A stretch of DNA of 64,000 bases from Pirellulales bacterium (GTDB lineage Bacteria > Planctomycetota > Planctomycetia > Pirellulales > PALSA-1355). Location of the stretch: NCBI GenBank assembly GCA_022844125.1, contig JALHMI010000006.1:124001-188000 (forward strand). The letters are read 5' to 3'. Made by a program: the position numbers and the translations under genes. Every line of letters begins with the position of its first letter. Within the stretch, counting starts at the first letter, position 1. Below are positions 34,345 to 43,469 of the stretch, piece after piece. The notes beneath the pieces are model-generated. The model was not told where the DNA came from and did not search any database. It saw only the letters and a list, made by a program, of their open reading frames with translations.

Positions 34345-35985
34345 ATGGGCACGGAGATTGGCCAGTGCGCGGCGATTCCGCGATTCAACGACGAACAACT
34401 GGCATGCGCCGCCATGATCGGCGAGTTGGTGCGGTTTGCCGATGGCGAACCGCTGTTTCTGGAGCACCAGCACGACGTGCCCATGTACGTCATTCGCTCG
34501 GGCGAAGTCATCATCCGCGAGTCGTCGACCGGCGAACCGCGCGACGTGGTGACGCACGAGGCCGGTGAATTCACCGGCGACGTGGACCTGCTGACGGCGC
34601 GGCCAATCGTGGTTTCTGGATATGCCAAAGGGCCGGTCCAAGCGTACCGCATCCCGCAAAGTGAAGTGCGCCGACTGCTTAACGAGATTCCGGCCCTGAG
34701 CGACATGCTGCTCGAAGCGTTTCAGACGCGCCGCGCCGTGCTGGAAACAAGCGGCTTCCTTGGCGTGCGACTGATCGGCCGCGCGCGTTCGCGGGAGACG
34801 AACGAGCTGCGCGAATTCTTCTATCGCAATCATGTGCCGCACACGTTCTTCGACGTCGACGAGCCCGAAGGGCGTGAGCAGCTTGCCCTGCTGGGGGCGA
34901 CCGAAGCGGACATTCCGGTCACCGCCTGCAGCCGGAGAGTGAACAAGCGGCCCACGCTGGCGCAAGTGGCCGAATGTTTGGGCATTCAGCGGGAAATTCC
35001 CGACACGCTGTACGACCTGGTGATCGTGGGCGCCGGGCCGGCGGGGCTCGCGGCTGCGGTTTATGCTGGCAGCGAAGGTCTCAAGACGCTCGTCATCGAT
35101 CGCGTCGGACCTGGCGGACAAGCCGGCAGCAGTTCGAAGATCGAAAACTTCATGGGCTTTCCCTCGGGCATCAGCGGCGCGGAGTTGGCGAATCGTGGAT
35201 ACTTGCAGGCACTGAAGTTCGATGTGCAGTTTACGGCGCCGGTGCATGTGAAGCAGGTCGATTACAACGCCGAGGGCGAACATCGCTTGCACCTCTGCAC
35301 AGGGCAGGTAGCTCGGGCGCGGTGCGTGCTCGCGGCGAGCGGCGTGGCTTTCCGTCAGCTTGCGATTGACGCTTGCCGACGCTTGCAGGGAGCCGGCGTG
35401 TTTTACGCGGCCACCAGCGTTGAAGCGCGGAGTTGCCGCAAGTCGACGGCAATTGTCGTAGGCGGCGGTAACTCCGCCGGCCAGGCCGCAGTCTACCTGG
35501 CCGAGACGGCCGAGCGAGTTCTGGTCGTCATTCGGGGCGACGACCTGCGCAAGAGCATGTCGGAGTATCTCTGCAAGCGAATCGAGCACCATCCGCGAAT
35601 CACGCTGTGCAAGAACACCGAGGTCGATGACATCGAGGGTCGAGACGTGGTCGAAGCGGTGTGGTTGAAAAGCAATCTGACTGGCGAGCGCCAGCGGATT
35701 GACTGTGCGGCCTTGTTCATCTTCGTCGGTGCAAAGCCGCATACCGACTGGCTGCCGGATGCCGTGGCGCTCGACGAAAAAGGGTTCGTGCTGACCGGCG
35801 CCGGTCTTGAGTCTGACGAGCGCTGGCCGCTCGATCGGGAGCCTTGCGAGCTGGAAACCACCTGCCCCGGCATCCTTGCGGCCGGGGACGTGCGAGCCGG
35901 GACGACGAAACGCTGCGGGTTCGCCGTGGGTGATGGTTCGCTGGCGATCGCCTGCGTGCATCGTTATCTGAACGATCTGAGCTGA
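34345..35985 (+). CDS. cNMP-binding / thioredoxin-reductase-like fusion
   Basis: 546-residue fusion. Residues ~15-130 form a cyclic-nucleotide-binding (Crp-type) domain with GEFTGDVDLLT; ~140-215 form a glutaredoxin/thioredoxin-like segment (ELREFFYRNHVPHTFFDV) whose only central Cys is in PVTACSRRV; ~225-540 form a thioredoxin-reductase-like FAD/NAD(P) module (VIVGAGPAGLAAAVYAGSEG, then IVVGGGNSAGQAAVYLAE, and CPGILAAGDVRAG). The usual CxxC active site of thioredoxin reductase is absent: the region reads FYAATSVEARSC. Such three-part proteins occur in actinobacteria and planctomycetes. Role is probably electron transfer to a partner or redox/cNMP sensing; thioredoxin reduction itself is unlikely. 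Confidence 0.85.
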   Translation: MGTEIGQCAAIPRFNDEQLACAAMIGELVRFADGEPLFLEHQHDVPMYVIRSGEVIIRESSTGEPRDVVTHEAGEFTGDVDLLTARPIVVSGYAKGPVQAYRIPQSEVRRLLNEIPALSDMLLEAFQTRRAVLETSGFLGVRLIGRARSRETNELREFFYRNHVPHTFFDVDEPEGREQLALLGATEADIPVTACSRRVNKRPTLAQVAECLGIQREIPDTLYDLVIVGAGPAGLAAAVYAGSEGLKTLVIDRVGPGGQAGSSSKIENFMGFPSGISGAELANRGYLQALKFDVQFTAPVHVKQVDYNAEGEHRLHLCTGQVARARCVLAASGVAFRQLAIDACRRLQGAGVFYAATSVEARSCRKSTAIVVGGGNSAGQAAVYLAETAERVLVVIRGDDLRKSMSEYLCKRIEHHPRITLCKNTEVDDIEGRDVVEAVWLKSNLTGERQRIDCAALFIFVGAKPHTDWLPDAVALDEKGFVLTGAGLESDERWPLDREPCELETTCPGILAAGDVRAGTTKRCGFAVGDGSLAIACVHRYLNDLS

Positions 35986-36009
35986 TTGAACGTGAAGCCC
36001 GTTGTAACG

Positions 36010-36044
36010 CGAACGCGTGAGACGAACTCCGTCTCACGCGTTCG
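36010..36044. repeat. 15-bp perfect palindrome between convergent genes
   Basis: CGAACGCGTGAGACG and its exact complement CGTCTCACGCGTTCG, separated by 5 bases. It lies 25 bases after the redox fusion stop and on the 3' side of the convergent sulfatase gene. No T run on either strand, so it is either a bidirectional factor-assisted terminator or a dispersed palindromic (REP-like) element. The remaining 275 bases up to 36319 hold no recognisable gene. Confidence 0.6.
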
Positions 36045-36319
36045 GCACGCCTCGCAATCACACTCGCCGAAGCGGCCTGGCCATTGGCCGGGAACGGCCC
36101 GGGAACCGGAACAATGCTCCATTGCGGCGGGCACGGATTCCAATCAGGCGGGCAGGGGTTCCAGTGCGGAGTGCACCGGCGGCTGCCAGCAGCGGTGACC
36201 GAAACGGGCCGCTTTGAGGTCCTTGGCCGACGCAGTCGGAGCGATGAGCAGGGCTGCGGAACTCGCGTCAGCGAGAACACACCCTAGGCCGCAGTAGCTC
36301 AGACTCTTGCCGTGGGGAA

Positions 36320-37720
36320 TCATTGCGGTCTTCGACCCGGTCGCTCACCGCGATCAATGGGCAGATAGTCGGACTTCGTGCGCGACTCGGCCAGGATCTT
36401 CTCGGCGCGGGCAACGACGCCTGGATGACTGTCCGCGACGTCGTGCTGCTCGCCGAGATCGGTCGTCAGATCATAGAGTTCGAGCGGCCCGTCCTGCCTG
36501 TTTCGAACCGCTTTCCAGTTATCGAAACGGACAGCCTGACTTAGCCCGCGCTCGTGGAACTCCCAGTAGAACGGTGGATGCGGAGTCTGCGTCGGATCGG
36601 CCTGCTTCTCGCCAAGAATGGTAGGGAGCATCGAGATGCCGTCGATCTCGCTAGGTGATCTCGTTCCCACGAGTTCGGCCAACGTGGGCAGCACATCCCA
36701 GAAGGCCCACGGCGTATCATCCACGCGGCCGGCAGCAATGCGGCCGGGATAGCGCACGAGCATGGGTACGCGGATGCCGCCTTCGTACAGCGCACGCTTA
36801 ATGCCGCGCAAGGGGCCCGAGCTGGCAAAGAACTCGGGATCGGCGCCGCCTTCGCGATGCGGGCCGTTGTCGCTGGTGAAGAAGACGATCGTCTCGTCGG
36901 CGATGCCGAGCTCGGCCAGCTTGTCCAGAATCTGGCCGACCTGCGTGTCGAGGTAGGTGATCATCGCAGCGTGATTCTTCTGCGCTTGCGGCCACGATTC
37001 GTTTGAATACGGCGCATCGCTGGGGACTTCCATGCCTTGCTTGCCGGCTTCGTTGTTGGCGTGCGGAAGTGTGAACGGCAGGTAGAGAAAGAAGCGGTCT
37101 TCTTGATGTTGTTCGAGAAAATCGAGCGCATCGGCCGCGAACAAGTCGGCCGAGTAGGTTACGCGCTTGGTAGCCACGCCGTCAGCCACGACGTTTTCGA
37201 GCGGCGCCTGCTCCTCGCCTCGCCACAGGTAGTCGGGATAGTAATTGTGCGCATGCTTCTGATTCAGGTACCCAAACCAGTGGTCAAAGCCTTGCTGGGT
37301 GGGAAGCCCCGAGGTTTCCGGCTCGCCCAGCCCCCACTTGCCGATCATCCCGGTCGCATAGCCGGCATCGTGCAGCACCTCGGCTACGGTGACATCCTCG
37401 GGGAGCAGCGGCACCCGGTCGTTCGAGCGAATGCGGCAATGGCCCGTGTGCCTGCCCGTCATCAGCGCGCATCGCGAAGGGGCGCACACGGTGCTGCCGG
37501 AGTAGCAGGACGTGAAGCGGACCCCCTCGGCAGCCAGGCGGTCGATGTTTGGCGTGCGGATTTGCCTCTGGCCGTAGCAGCCGAGATCGCCATAGCCCAG
37601 GTCGTCGGCCAGGATGAACACGATGTTGGGCGGACGGTCGTGGGCTATGGCCACTGTCAGGGTCATGCCGACGAACAGGAAAGCAAGCGCGAGACGAAGC
37701 GAGGATTTCGAACAGTCCAT
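36320..37720 (-). CDS. Sulfatase (formylglycine type)
   Basis: 466-residue exported arylsulfatase-family enzyme, cleaving sulfate esters from polysaccharides or small molecules. The signal peptide (LRLALAFLFVGMTLTVAIA) ends near residue 26. Metal site NIVFILADDLGYGDLGCYG and the CAPSR motif with Cys79, which becomes formylglycine, are intact (CAPSRCALMTGRHTGH), as are GKWGLGE and the later FFTSDNGPH. A maturation enzyme is not in the window. Marine and soil planctomycetes carry many sulfatases. Start chosen at MDCSKSS, giving the signal peptide; the frame continues upstream to 37822 without similarity. Confidence 0.93.
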   Translation of the reverse strand: MDCSKSSLRLALAFLFVGMTLTVAIAHDRPPNIVFILADDLGYGDLGCYGQRQIRTPNIDRLAAEGVRFTSCYSGSTVCAPSRCALMTGRHTGHCRIRSNDRVPLLPEDVTVAEVLHDAGYATGMIGKWGLGEPETSGLPTQQGFDHWFGYLNQKHAHNYYPDYLWRGEEQAPLENVVADGVATKRVTYSADLFAADALDFLEQHQEDRFFLYLPFTLPHANNEAGKQGMEVPSDAPYSNESWPQAQKNHAAMITYLDTQVGQILDKLAELGIADETIVFFTSDNGPHREGGADPEFFASSGPLRGIKRALYEGGIRVPMLVRYPGRIAAGRVDDTPWAFWDVLPTLAELVGTRSPSEIDGISMLPTILGEKQADPTQTPHPPFYWEFHERGLSQAVRFDNWKAVRNRQDGPLELYDLTTDLGEQHDVADSHPGVVARAEKILAESRTKSDYLPIDRGERPGRRPQ

Positions 37721-37904
37721 GGGAACATGCGCTCCTGTTGTTAACCGTGCCGACGGGCGAAGACTGTCAGTATCGATTCCCCGGGCCTTCGATTCAAACC
37801 TCAACTGGCACGGATTTCGCATGCTCGCTCAGCACAGACGCATCAAGCGGCCGCTTCAGTGCGCTGCCGAAAATGGTGTCAGCAGTTTCATTAGGAGCAC
37901 AATC

Positions 37905-38246
37905 ATGCCCCGCGGCGACAAATCGAAGTACACGGACAAACAGAAACGCCAGGCCGAGCACATCGAGGAAGACTACGAAGAACGCGGCCTGGGCGAAAAA
38001 GAGGCCGAGCGCCGAGCCTGGGCCACGGTCAACAAGATGACTGGCGGCGGCAAGAAGCCGGGCGGGTCAGGCCGCGGCCAGAAGGTGAATAAAGGACCAG
38101 CGAAGAAGGGTGGCAAGGCGGGTGGGGAAGCTGCTGCCGCGCGACCCGCGGCAGAGCGCTCCAAGTTGGCTAAGAAGGCCGCCGCCACGCGCCAGAAGCG
38201 CGCGGCCGGGAGCACCAAAAAGAAGGCCGCTCGGAAGAAGAAGTGA
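37905..38246 (+). CDS. Small basic protein with histone-H1-like tail
   Basis: 113 residues. The first ~60 (MPRGDKSKYTDKQKRQAEHI, then ERGLGEKEAERRAWATVNKM) match a short conserved bacterial protein often annotated as 'plasmid stabilization protein'. The rest is Lys/Ala/Gly-rich (AAARPAAERSKLAKKAAATR, ending KKKAARKKK), resembling the H1-like tails of Hc1/AlgR3 DNA-binding proteins. Probably binds DNA and may shape chromatin; the link to plasmid stability is only a name. RBS TAGGAG precedes the ATG by ~9 bases. Divergent from the sulfatase, convergent with the RND pump gene 16 bases away. Confidence 0.7.
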   Translation: MPRGDKSKYTDKQKRQAEHIEEDYEERGLGEKEAERRAWATVNKMTGGGKKPGGSGRGQKVNKGPAKKGGKAGGEAAAARPAAERSKLAKKAAATRQKRAAGSTKKKAARKKK

Positions 38247-38262
38247 TCGCAGTGAATTTGAC

Positions 38263-41200
38263 TTAATGTGCCGGCGTTGGAACGGCATGCGTTGACTGGC
38301 GCGGTGCAAACCACGGATAGATCGCCGGCAGCACAAACGCCGTTAGGAGCGTCGCGGTGATCAACCCGCCGATGACCACGGACGCCAGCGGTCGCTGAAT
38401 CTCGGCGCCGGCCGTGGTTGAAATGGCCATCGGCAGAAAGCCCAGGCTCGCCACCATCGCGGTCATGAGCACCGGGCGCAATCGCTGCAACGCTGCTTCG
38501 CGTGCCGCCTCGCGCGGGGTGTGGCCTTCGGCGCGAAGTTGCTCGGCCGCACTGACCCAGACCAGGCCGTTGAGTACTGCCACGCCGAACAGGGCGATGA
38601 ATCCCACGCCAGCCGAAATGCTGAATGGCATCGCGCGCATCGCGAGAGCTAAAATCCCGCCCGAGGCCGCCACCGGCACGGCCATGAAGATTAAGAGGGC
38701 CAGTCGCGTGGACTTGAATGAGCTGTAGAGCAACAGGAAGATCAACAGCAGCACGATCGGCGTGATGAGCGAAAGCCGCAAGCTGGCTGACTGCAGGTTT
38801 TCGAAATCGCCACCCCAAGTAATCGTATATCCGGTGGGCAGCTCGACCTGGCTGGCAACGGCCTGTTGGGCTTCGCGAACGAAGCTGGCCACGTCGCGAT
38901 CGCGCACGTTCGCCGCAATGAATGTTCGCCGGCGCGTCGCTTCGTGTTCAATGCCCGGCGGCGATTCTTCGAGCGTGACCTCGGCGAGCTCACCCAGAGG
39001 AATCAGCCGCCCGCCGACTTCGCCGACCGGAATCTGCTCGAGCCGCGACGGGCTTTCGCGCCACTCGAGCGGATAGCGCACCATGATTGGAAATCGGGCG
39101 CGACCTTCGAGCACTTGTCCGGCCTGATGGCCGCCGAGCGTTTCGACGGCGTTCATCACCTCAGTCGCATCAATGCCGTACATCGCCAGGCGGTCGGGCC
39201 TGGTCGCGATGCGCAACGTTGGAATGTTCGCCTGGTAGTCGGCCTTCACGTCGGCGGCGCCGGGAATGTTGCGCAGCACCGCCTCGATCTCCTTGCCCTT
39301 GCGGCCAAGAGTTTCGAGATCGTCACCATAGAGCAGGACCGCGACGTCGGCCTTGACGCCGGCCACGAGTTCATCGACGCGCATCTCAATCGGCTGGCTG
39401 AAGCCGAAGTTGACGCCCGGAACGTTGGCCTCCAGCACGCCGGACATCGCGTCGATCAGCTCGTTCCGCGTCTTGTGCGCGGGCCACTCGTCCACCGGAT
39501 TGAGCATCACCCAGACGTCGGTCTGGTGCACGCCCATGACATCGTTCGCCACTTCGGGCCGACCGGTCTTGCAGAACACGGTCTTCACCTCGGGAAACTC
39601 ATTGAGCAGCTTCTCGATCCTGGTCGACATGGCGATTGAATCTTCGAGCGTGGCACTGGGAAGCCGGACGACTTCGATCAAGAGGTCGCCTTCTTCAAGT
39701 CGGGGCATAAACTCGCCTCCCAGGCCGAGCGCAATGGGGATGCTCACCGCGAGCAATGCGAGCGCGGCTGCGAATGTCATCACGGGATGCTTTACGGCGC
39801 GCTCGACCAGCGGCGCGTAGAACCACTTGATGACACGTATCGGCCAGACTTCCTTCTCTTCAAGGTTCTTAGGCAGGAACATCGCGGCCAGCACCGGCAT
39901 CAGCGTCAGCGACAGCACCAGCGAACCGGCCAGGGCGAACAGCACGGTCAGCGCCATCGGCCGAAACAGTTTTCCTTCCGTGCCCTGCAGAGCGAGGATC
40001 GGCAGGTAGACCACCGCGATGATCAACTCGCCGAACATCGTGGGCTTGCGGACCTCGATTGCCGCGTCGCGCACGATCTCGTCGTGGGTGCGCGTTGGAT
40101 CGCCGTGCGACAGGCGGCGCATGCAGTTCTCGATCATGATCACGGAGCTGTCGACGATCAGGCCAAAGTCGATCGCTCCCAGACTCATCAGGCTGGCCGT
40201 GATGCCCGTGGCAGCCATCACGTTCGTGGCGAACAGCATCGAGAGCGGAATTGCCAACGCCACGATGATGCCGGCGCGGATACTGCCCAGCATGATGAGC
40301 AGGACGACGATTACGAGCACGCCGCCCTCGACCAGGTTGTGCAGCACGGTGTCGAGTGTGCGGTCGATGAGGCTGGCCCGATCGTAGATGACTTCCAGCC
40401 GCACGCCCTCGGGCAGGGTCTCTTCGATCTTGGCGAGTTGATTTTTGGCGGCGTGGACGACCGTGCGCGAGTTCTCACCCAGCAGCATCATGACCATGCC
40501 GGTGACAGCTTCGCCACGGCCGTCGCGGGTGACCGCTCCTTGTCGCGTAAGCGGGGCGATTTCCACCGTGGCCAGATCGCGCACTAACAGCGGAACGCCG
40601 CCCGCACGCTTGCGGACGGTGACATGCTCAATGTCGCTCACGCCGGCAAGGAGAGCCTGGCCGCGAATGAATCGCTGTTCGCCATGGTGCACGATGTAGC
40701 CGCCGCCGGTGCTGGAGTTATTGCGCGCAAGGGCGTCGAAGAGCTCGCCCAGTGAGACCGCGTGCGTGGCCAGCCGGTCGGGATCGATCCGGACTTCAAA
40801 GCTCTTGTAAGTGCCGCCGTGCACATTGACCTCGGTTACGCCGGAGACTTGCCGCAACTGCGGGGCGATGTTCCACTCGAGCAGCGTACGAAGCTCCATG
40901 TCCGTGTGCCGGTCGCTGCGCACTTCGAACTGCAGCACCTCGCCCAATGCCGTCGTGAGCACGCCTAGCGAGGGACTGCCGTAGCCCTGGATGATCCGCT
41001 CGCGGGCTTCAACGAGCCGTTCGCCCGTGAGCTGACGGGCGCGATAGATGTCGGTCCCCTCCTGAAACACGATCGTGACGAGCGAGAGCCCGAATTTCGA
41101 GATGCTGCGAATCTGCTCGACGTTCGGGAGGCCGTTCATCGTGGCCTCGATCGGATAGGTAACGTACTGCTCCACTTCGAGCGGCGAGAGTGCGCCGGCC

Positions 41201-41355
41201 GAGGTGACGACCTGCACCTGCACATTGGTCATGTCCGGCACGGCATCGATCGGAATCACGAGCGCCTGGTAAGCGCCGCCCGCGGCCATGAGCGCCACGA
41301 GTGTGAGCACCAGAAAGCGGTTGTGTAGCGAAAATTCGATCAGCGATGAAAGCAT
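38263..41355 (-). CDS. Heavy-metal efflux RND transporter (CusA/CzcA type)
   Basis: 1030-residue inner-membrane proton-driven pump of the HME-RND family, the core of a three-part system exporting metal ions such as Cu+/Ag+ or Zn2+/Co2+/Cd2+. Typical 12-helix build with two periplasmic loops. TM4 carries the proton-relay acids in GAIDFGLIVDSSVIMIEN. The start SLIEFSLHNRFLVL and PIDAVPDMTNVQVQV are standard for CzcA/CusA. Ion specificity cannot be set from what I see. The gene follows the adaptor gene by 13 bases; no outer-membrane factor is present here. Start chosen at MLSSLIE. Confidence 0.95.
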   Translation of the reverse strand: MLSSLIEFSLHNRFLVLTLVALMAAGGAYQALVIPIDAVPDMTNVQVQVVTSAGALSPLEVEQYVTYPIEATMNGLPNVEQIRSISKFGLSLVTIVFQEGTDIYRARQLTGERLVEARERIIQGYGSPSLGVLTTALGEVLQFEVRSDRHTDMELRTLLEWNIAPQLRQVSGVTEVNVHGGTYKSFEVRIDPDRLATHAVSLGELFDALARNNSSTGGGYIVHHGEQRFIRGQALLAGVSDIEHVTVRKRAGGVPLLVRDLATVEIAPLTRQGAVTRDGRGEAVTGMVMMLLGENSRTVVHAAKNQLAKIEETLPEGVRLEVIYDRASLIDRTLDTVLHNLVEGGVLVIVVLLIMLGSIRAGIIVALAIPLSMLFATNVMAATGITASLMSLGAIDFGLIVDSSVIMIENCMRRLSHGDPTRTHDEIVRDAAIEVRKPTMFGELIIAVVYLPILALQGTEGKLFRPMALTVLFALAGSLVLSLTLMPVLAAMFLPKNLEEKEVWPIRVIKWFYAPLVERAVKHPVMTFAAALALLAVSIPIALGLGGEFMPRLEEGDLLIEVVRLPSATLEDSIAMSTRIEKLLNEFPEVKTVFCKTGRPEVANDVMGVHQTDVWVMLNPVDEWPAHKTRNELIDAMSGVLEANVPGVNFGFSQPIEMRVDELVAGVKADVAVLLYGDDLETLGRKGKEIEAVLRNIPGAADVKADYQANIPTLRIATRPDRLAMYGIDATEVMNAVETLGGHQAGQVLEGRARFPIMVRYPLEWRESPSRLEQIPVGEVGGRLIPLGELAEVTLEESPPGIEHEATRRRTFIAANVRDRDVASFVREAQQAVASQVELPTGYTITWGGDFENLQSASLRLSLITPIVLLLIFLLLYSSFKSTRLALLIFMAVPVAASGGILALAMRAMPFSISAGVGFIALFGVAVLNGLVWVSAAEQLRAEGHTPREAAREAALQRLRPVLMTAMVASLGFLPMAISTTAGAEIQRPLASVVIGGLITATLLTAFVLPAIYPWFAPRQSTHAVPTPAH

Positions 41356-41368
41356 GTGCGACTGTCTT

Positions 41369-42877
41369 TCAGGACTCCGATTCGCCCAGGAGCAGTTCGC
41401 TCTTGAGCACGAACACGCCCCGGTCGACAATCCGCTCGCCGGGCTTGAGGCCGTGACGCACTTCGACCATCTCGCCGCTGACCGAACCCAGGTCGACGTT
41501 CACTCGGCGATAGGTTCCCGGTTTGTCCTCGACGAACACGAAGGTGTGCTTTTCGCTGCGGGTGACGGCGCTTTGCGGCACGGTGAGCGCCTGGCGCGGG
41601 CGACTGACCGGTACAGATACCCAGGCGAACATGCCGGGTTTGAAGCGACCATCTGCGTTGTCGAACTCTGCTACGAGCGGCACGGCGGCACTGTCGGCAG
41701 CCGTGGTCACGGCGGCGTAAAGCAACCGGGCGACGAGCGGCCGATCGGGCACGGCGGGAACTTCGACCGCGAGTTCGCGGAGTCCTTCATGCCGCAGTTG
41801 GCTCCAATCACGGTCGTAAAGATAGGCCGAGACCCACAGCGTATCGGTGTTGGTAAGAGCGAACAGCACCTGCGCGGCGGCTGTGTGTGAACCTTCGGCA
41901 ACAGGCCGATCTTCGACGATCCCACTCATGGGCGCTCGCACGATCAATTCGCAGAGCGCGTCGTCGTGCTCGCCGGTGGCAAGTTCGGCATACGGTCCGA
42001 GCAACAGTTTGAGCTTCTGCCGGGCGACTGAGAGCAGCCGCTGAGCCTGCTCAAGCGTCGCCTTGGCGCGACCCTGCTGCTGCGATGATTCGAACAGCGA
42101 TTGCTCCAGGGCGCTGATAAACTGAGCCGCGGCAACTTCGCGATTGCTGCGCCGCTCCTGCACGACGAGGCCGCTGAGTGCGCCGCTGGCGGCCACGGCG
42201 TCGCTGCTGGTCGCGACTTTTTGCGTCATGAGCAGCTTGGAGTAGGCCGATAACACCAGGTCGCGATGATCGCCCAGCCGGCGACCAGAGAACTGCTTTT
42301 CGACGACGTCCATCTCTGGCTTGCCTGCCAGAAGTTCCGCGAGGCTGCGCAGATTGTCGGTGATCTCATCGGACCAGGCGCTGTGTCGGCGGGCGAGTTC
42401 GACCTCGGCTTCGGCCGCCACCACTTCAGACCGGGCAAGGCCCACTTCGGTGCTCGTGATCACGGCGAGCTGATCGCCTTGCTTGACGGTTTGACCCGGT
42501 TGAACAGAGACCTTGCTGAGCACGCCAGCCACGGGGAGTTTCACTTCGAGCCGCTTGCCGGTGTTGTAGCCGATCTTGCCGGGGACGCGGCGCGTTTCCT
42601 GAATGTCGTGCAGCGAGAGCGCGGTACAGTGGATCTGGGCCGACTGCTGCTGTTCGACAGGCAGAACAATGACACCAGCCGGCGCGGCAACAGCCTTCGC
42701 AGTGGCAGTACTCTCGTCGATCGCCGGCGCGGACTCACCCCGGAGCGCGTACCAGCCGATTCCCACCAATATCGCCGCGGCACCAAGTGATGAACCCACA
42801 ACGACGGGTCGTCTTACTTGAGGCCAACGGCGCGGATGAACAAGCGGAAATAGAGTACGTTGAATCGTATCGCGCAC
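41369..42877 (-). CDS. Periplasmic adaptor of the RND efflux system (CusB/CzcB type)
   Basis: 502-residue membrane-fusion protein linking the RND pump to an outer-membrane channel. GTG start with AGGAG 7 bases before. N-terminal membrane anchor (RRPVVVGSSLGAAAILVGI, ~22-42), lipoyl half-motif LEVKLPVAGVLSKVSVQPGQ (~110), a long alpha-helical hairpin (~145-290), second lipoyl half (LIVRAPMSGIVEDRPVAEG), beta-barrel and membrane-proximal domain ending GERIVDRGVFVLKSELLLG. Metal-binding Met-rich sites as in CusB are not obvious. Confidence 0.92.
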   Translation of the reverse strand: MRDTIQRTLFPLVHPRRWPQVRRPVVVGSSLGAAAILVGIGWYALRGESAPAIDESTATAKAVAAPAGVIVLPVEQQQSAQIHCTALSLHDIQETRRVPGKIGYNTGKRLEVKLPVAGVLSKVSVQPGQTVKQGDQLAVITSTEVGLARSEVVAAEAEVELARRHSAWSDEITDNLRSLAELLAGKPEMDVVEKQFSGRRLGDHRDLVLSAYSKLLMTQKVATSSDAVAASGALSGLVVQERRSNREVAAAQFISALEQSLFESSQQQGRAKATLEQAQRLLSVARQKLKLLLGPYAELATGEHDDALCELIVRAPMSGIVEDRPVAEGSHTAAAQVLFALTNTDTLWVSAYLYDRDWSQLRHEGLRELAVEVPAVPDRPLVARLLYAAVTTAADSAAVPLVAEFDNADGRFKPGMFAWVSVPVSRPRQALTVPQSAVTRSEKHTFVFVEDKPGTYRRVNVDLGSVSGEMVEVRHGLKPGERIVDRGVFVLKSELLLGESES

Positions 42878-42954
42878 GGTGATTGCTCCTTGACGAACGG
42901 CAGCCGCGCGAGGCGCGCAGCATTGGACCGGTCAAAAACGTCAGGTGAGCACGA

Positions 42955-43335
42955 TCAAAACTGAAATGAGGCGTGCCAGGCGCGCAATGCCTTACCAGAG
43001 AGCGGCACGCGCCACACGTGATCGGCAGGAGAGATAAATGCTCCGGGCACTTCGCGCTGGATGGCATCAGCCACCTGCACGCAGTCCTGCATCAAGGGGC
43101 ACCAGTGTAACTGGTCAATTGGCATGAGCGTGGGAGCTTCGGTAAAGTACGCACCCCGGCAAATGCAGCCCGATTCGTTTTGTTCAGCGGGCGGCGAGGG
43201 GGGGACGAGGCGCTCATGAACGGTTGTGGAGCTGGCGAAAAACGCGACCGAATCCGCCTGATGATGCAGGCAGTGGAATGGGCAGCAGAAGGCGCCCATC
43301 GCCAGCATCATGATCGTGAGAATTCGGCCAGGCAT
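42955..43335 (-). CDS. Small secreted Cys/His-rich protein of the metal-efflux operon
   Basis: 126 residues: signal-like N terminus (ILTIMMLAMGAFCC), then several Cys/His pairs: CCPFHCLHH, SGCICRGAY and HWCPLMQDC. It is the first gene of the minus-strand run adaptor-pump, 77 bases ahead of the adaptor. The Cys/His content and position suggest a periplasmic metal-binding or sensing partner. No family is recognised. Confidence 0.65.
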   Translation of the reverse strand: MPGRILTIMMLAMGAFCCPFHCLHHQADSVAFFASSTTVHERLVPPSPPAEQNESGCICRGAYFTEAPTLMPIDQLHWCPLMQDCVQVADAIQREVPGAFISPADHVWRVPLSGKALRAWHASFQF

Positions 43336-43469
43336 GCGTCGGCTCTCGGAGGGATCCCTTCAAGTCTATTTGCGTACCAAGTCAAGTCAACTGTGCGAAT
43401 CTAGTCGTTCCCTGTGCGGCAGTGCACGGGTCGCACATCGCAAGTCTCTAGATCAGGTAAATCGGTCGG

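Noticed and set aside
34093..35961. 622-codon minus-strand frame opposite the redox fusion
   Set aside because: Shadow of an intact, recognisable gene; composition His/Arg-rich as expected of antisense frames here.
36084..36287. Short plus-strand frame with GGHGFQSGGQGFQCG repeats
   Set aside because: No Shine-Dalgarno, no family, and the neighbouring frames give equally repetitive output; it reflects local DNA repetition.
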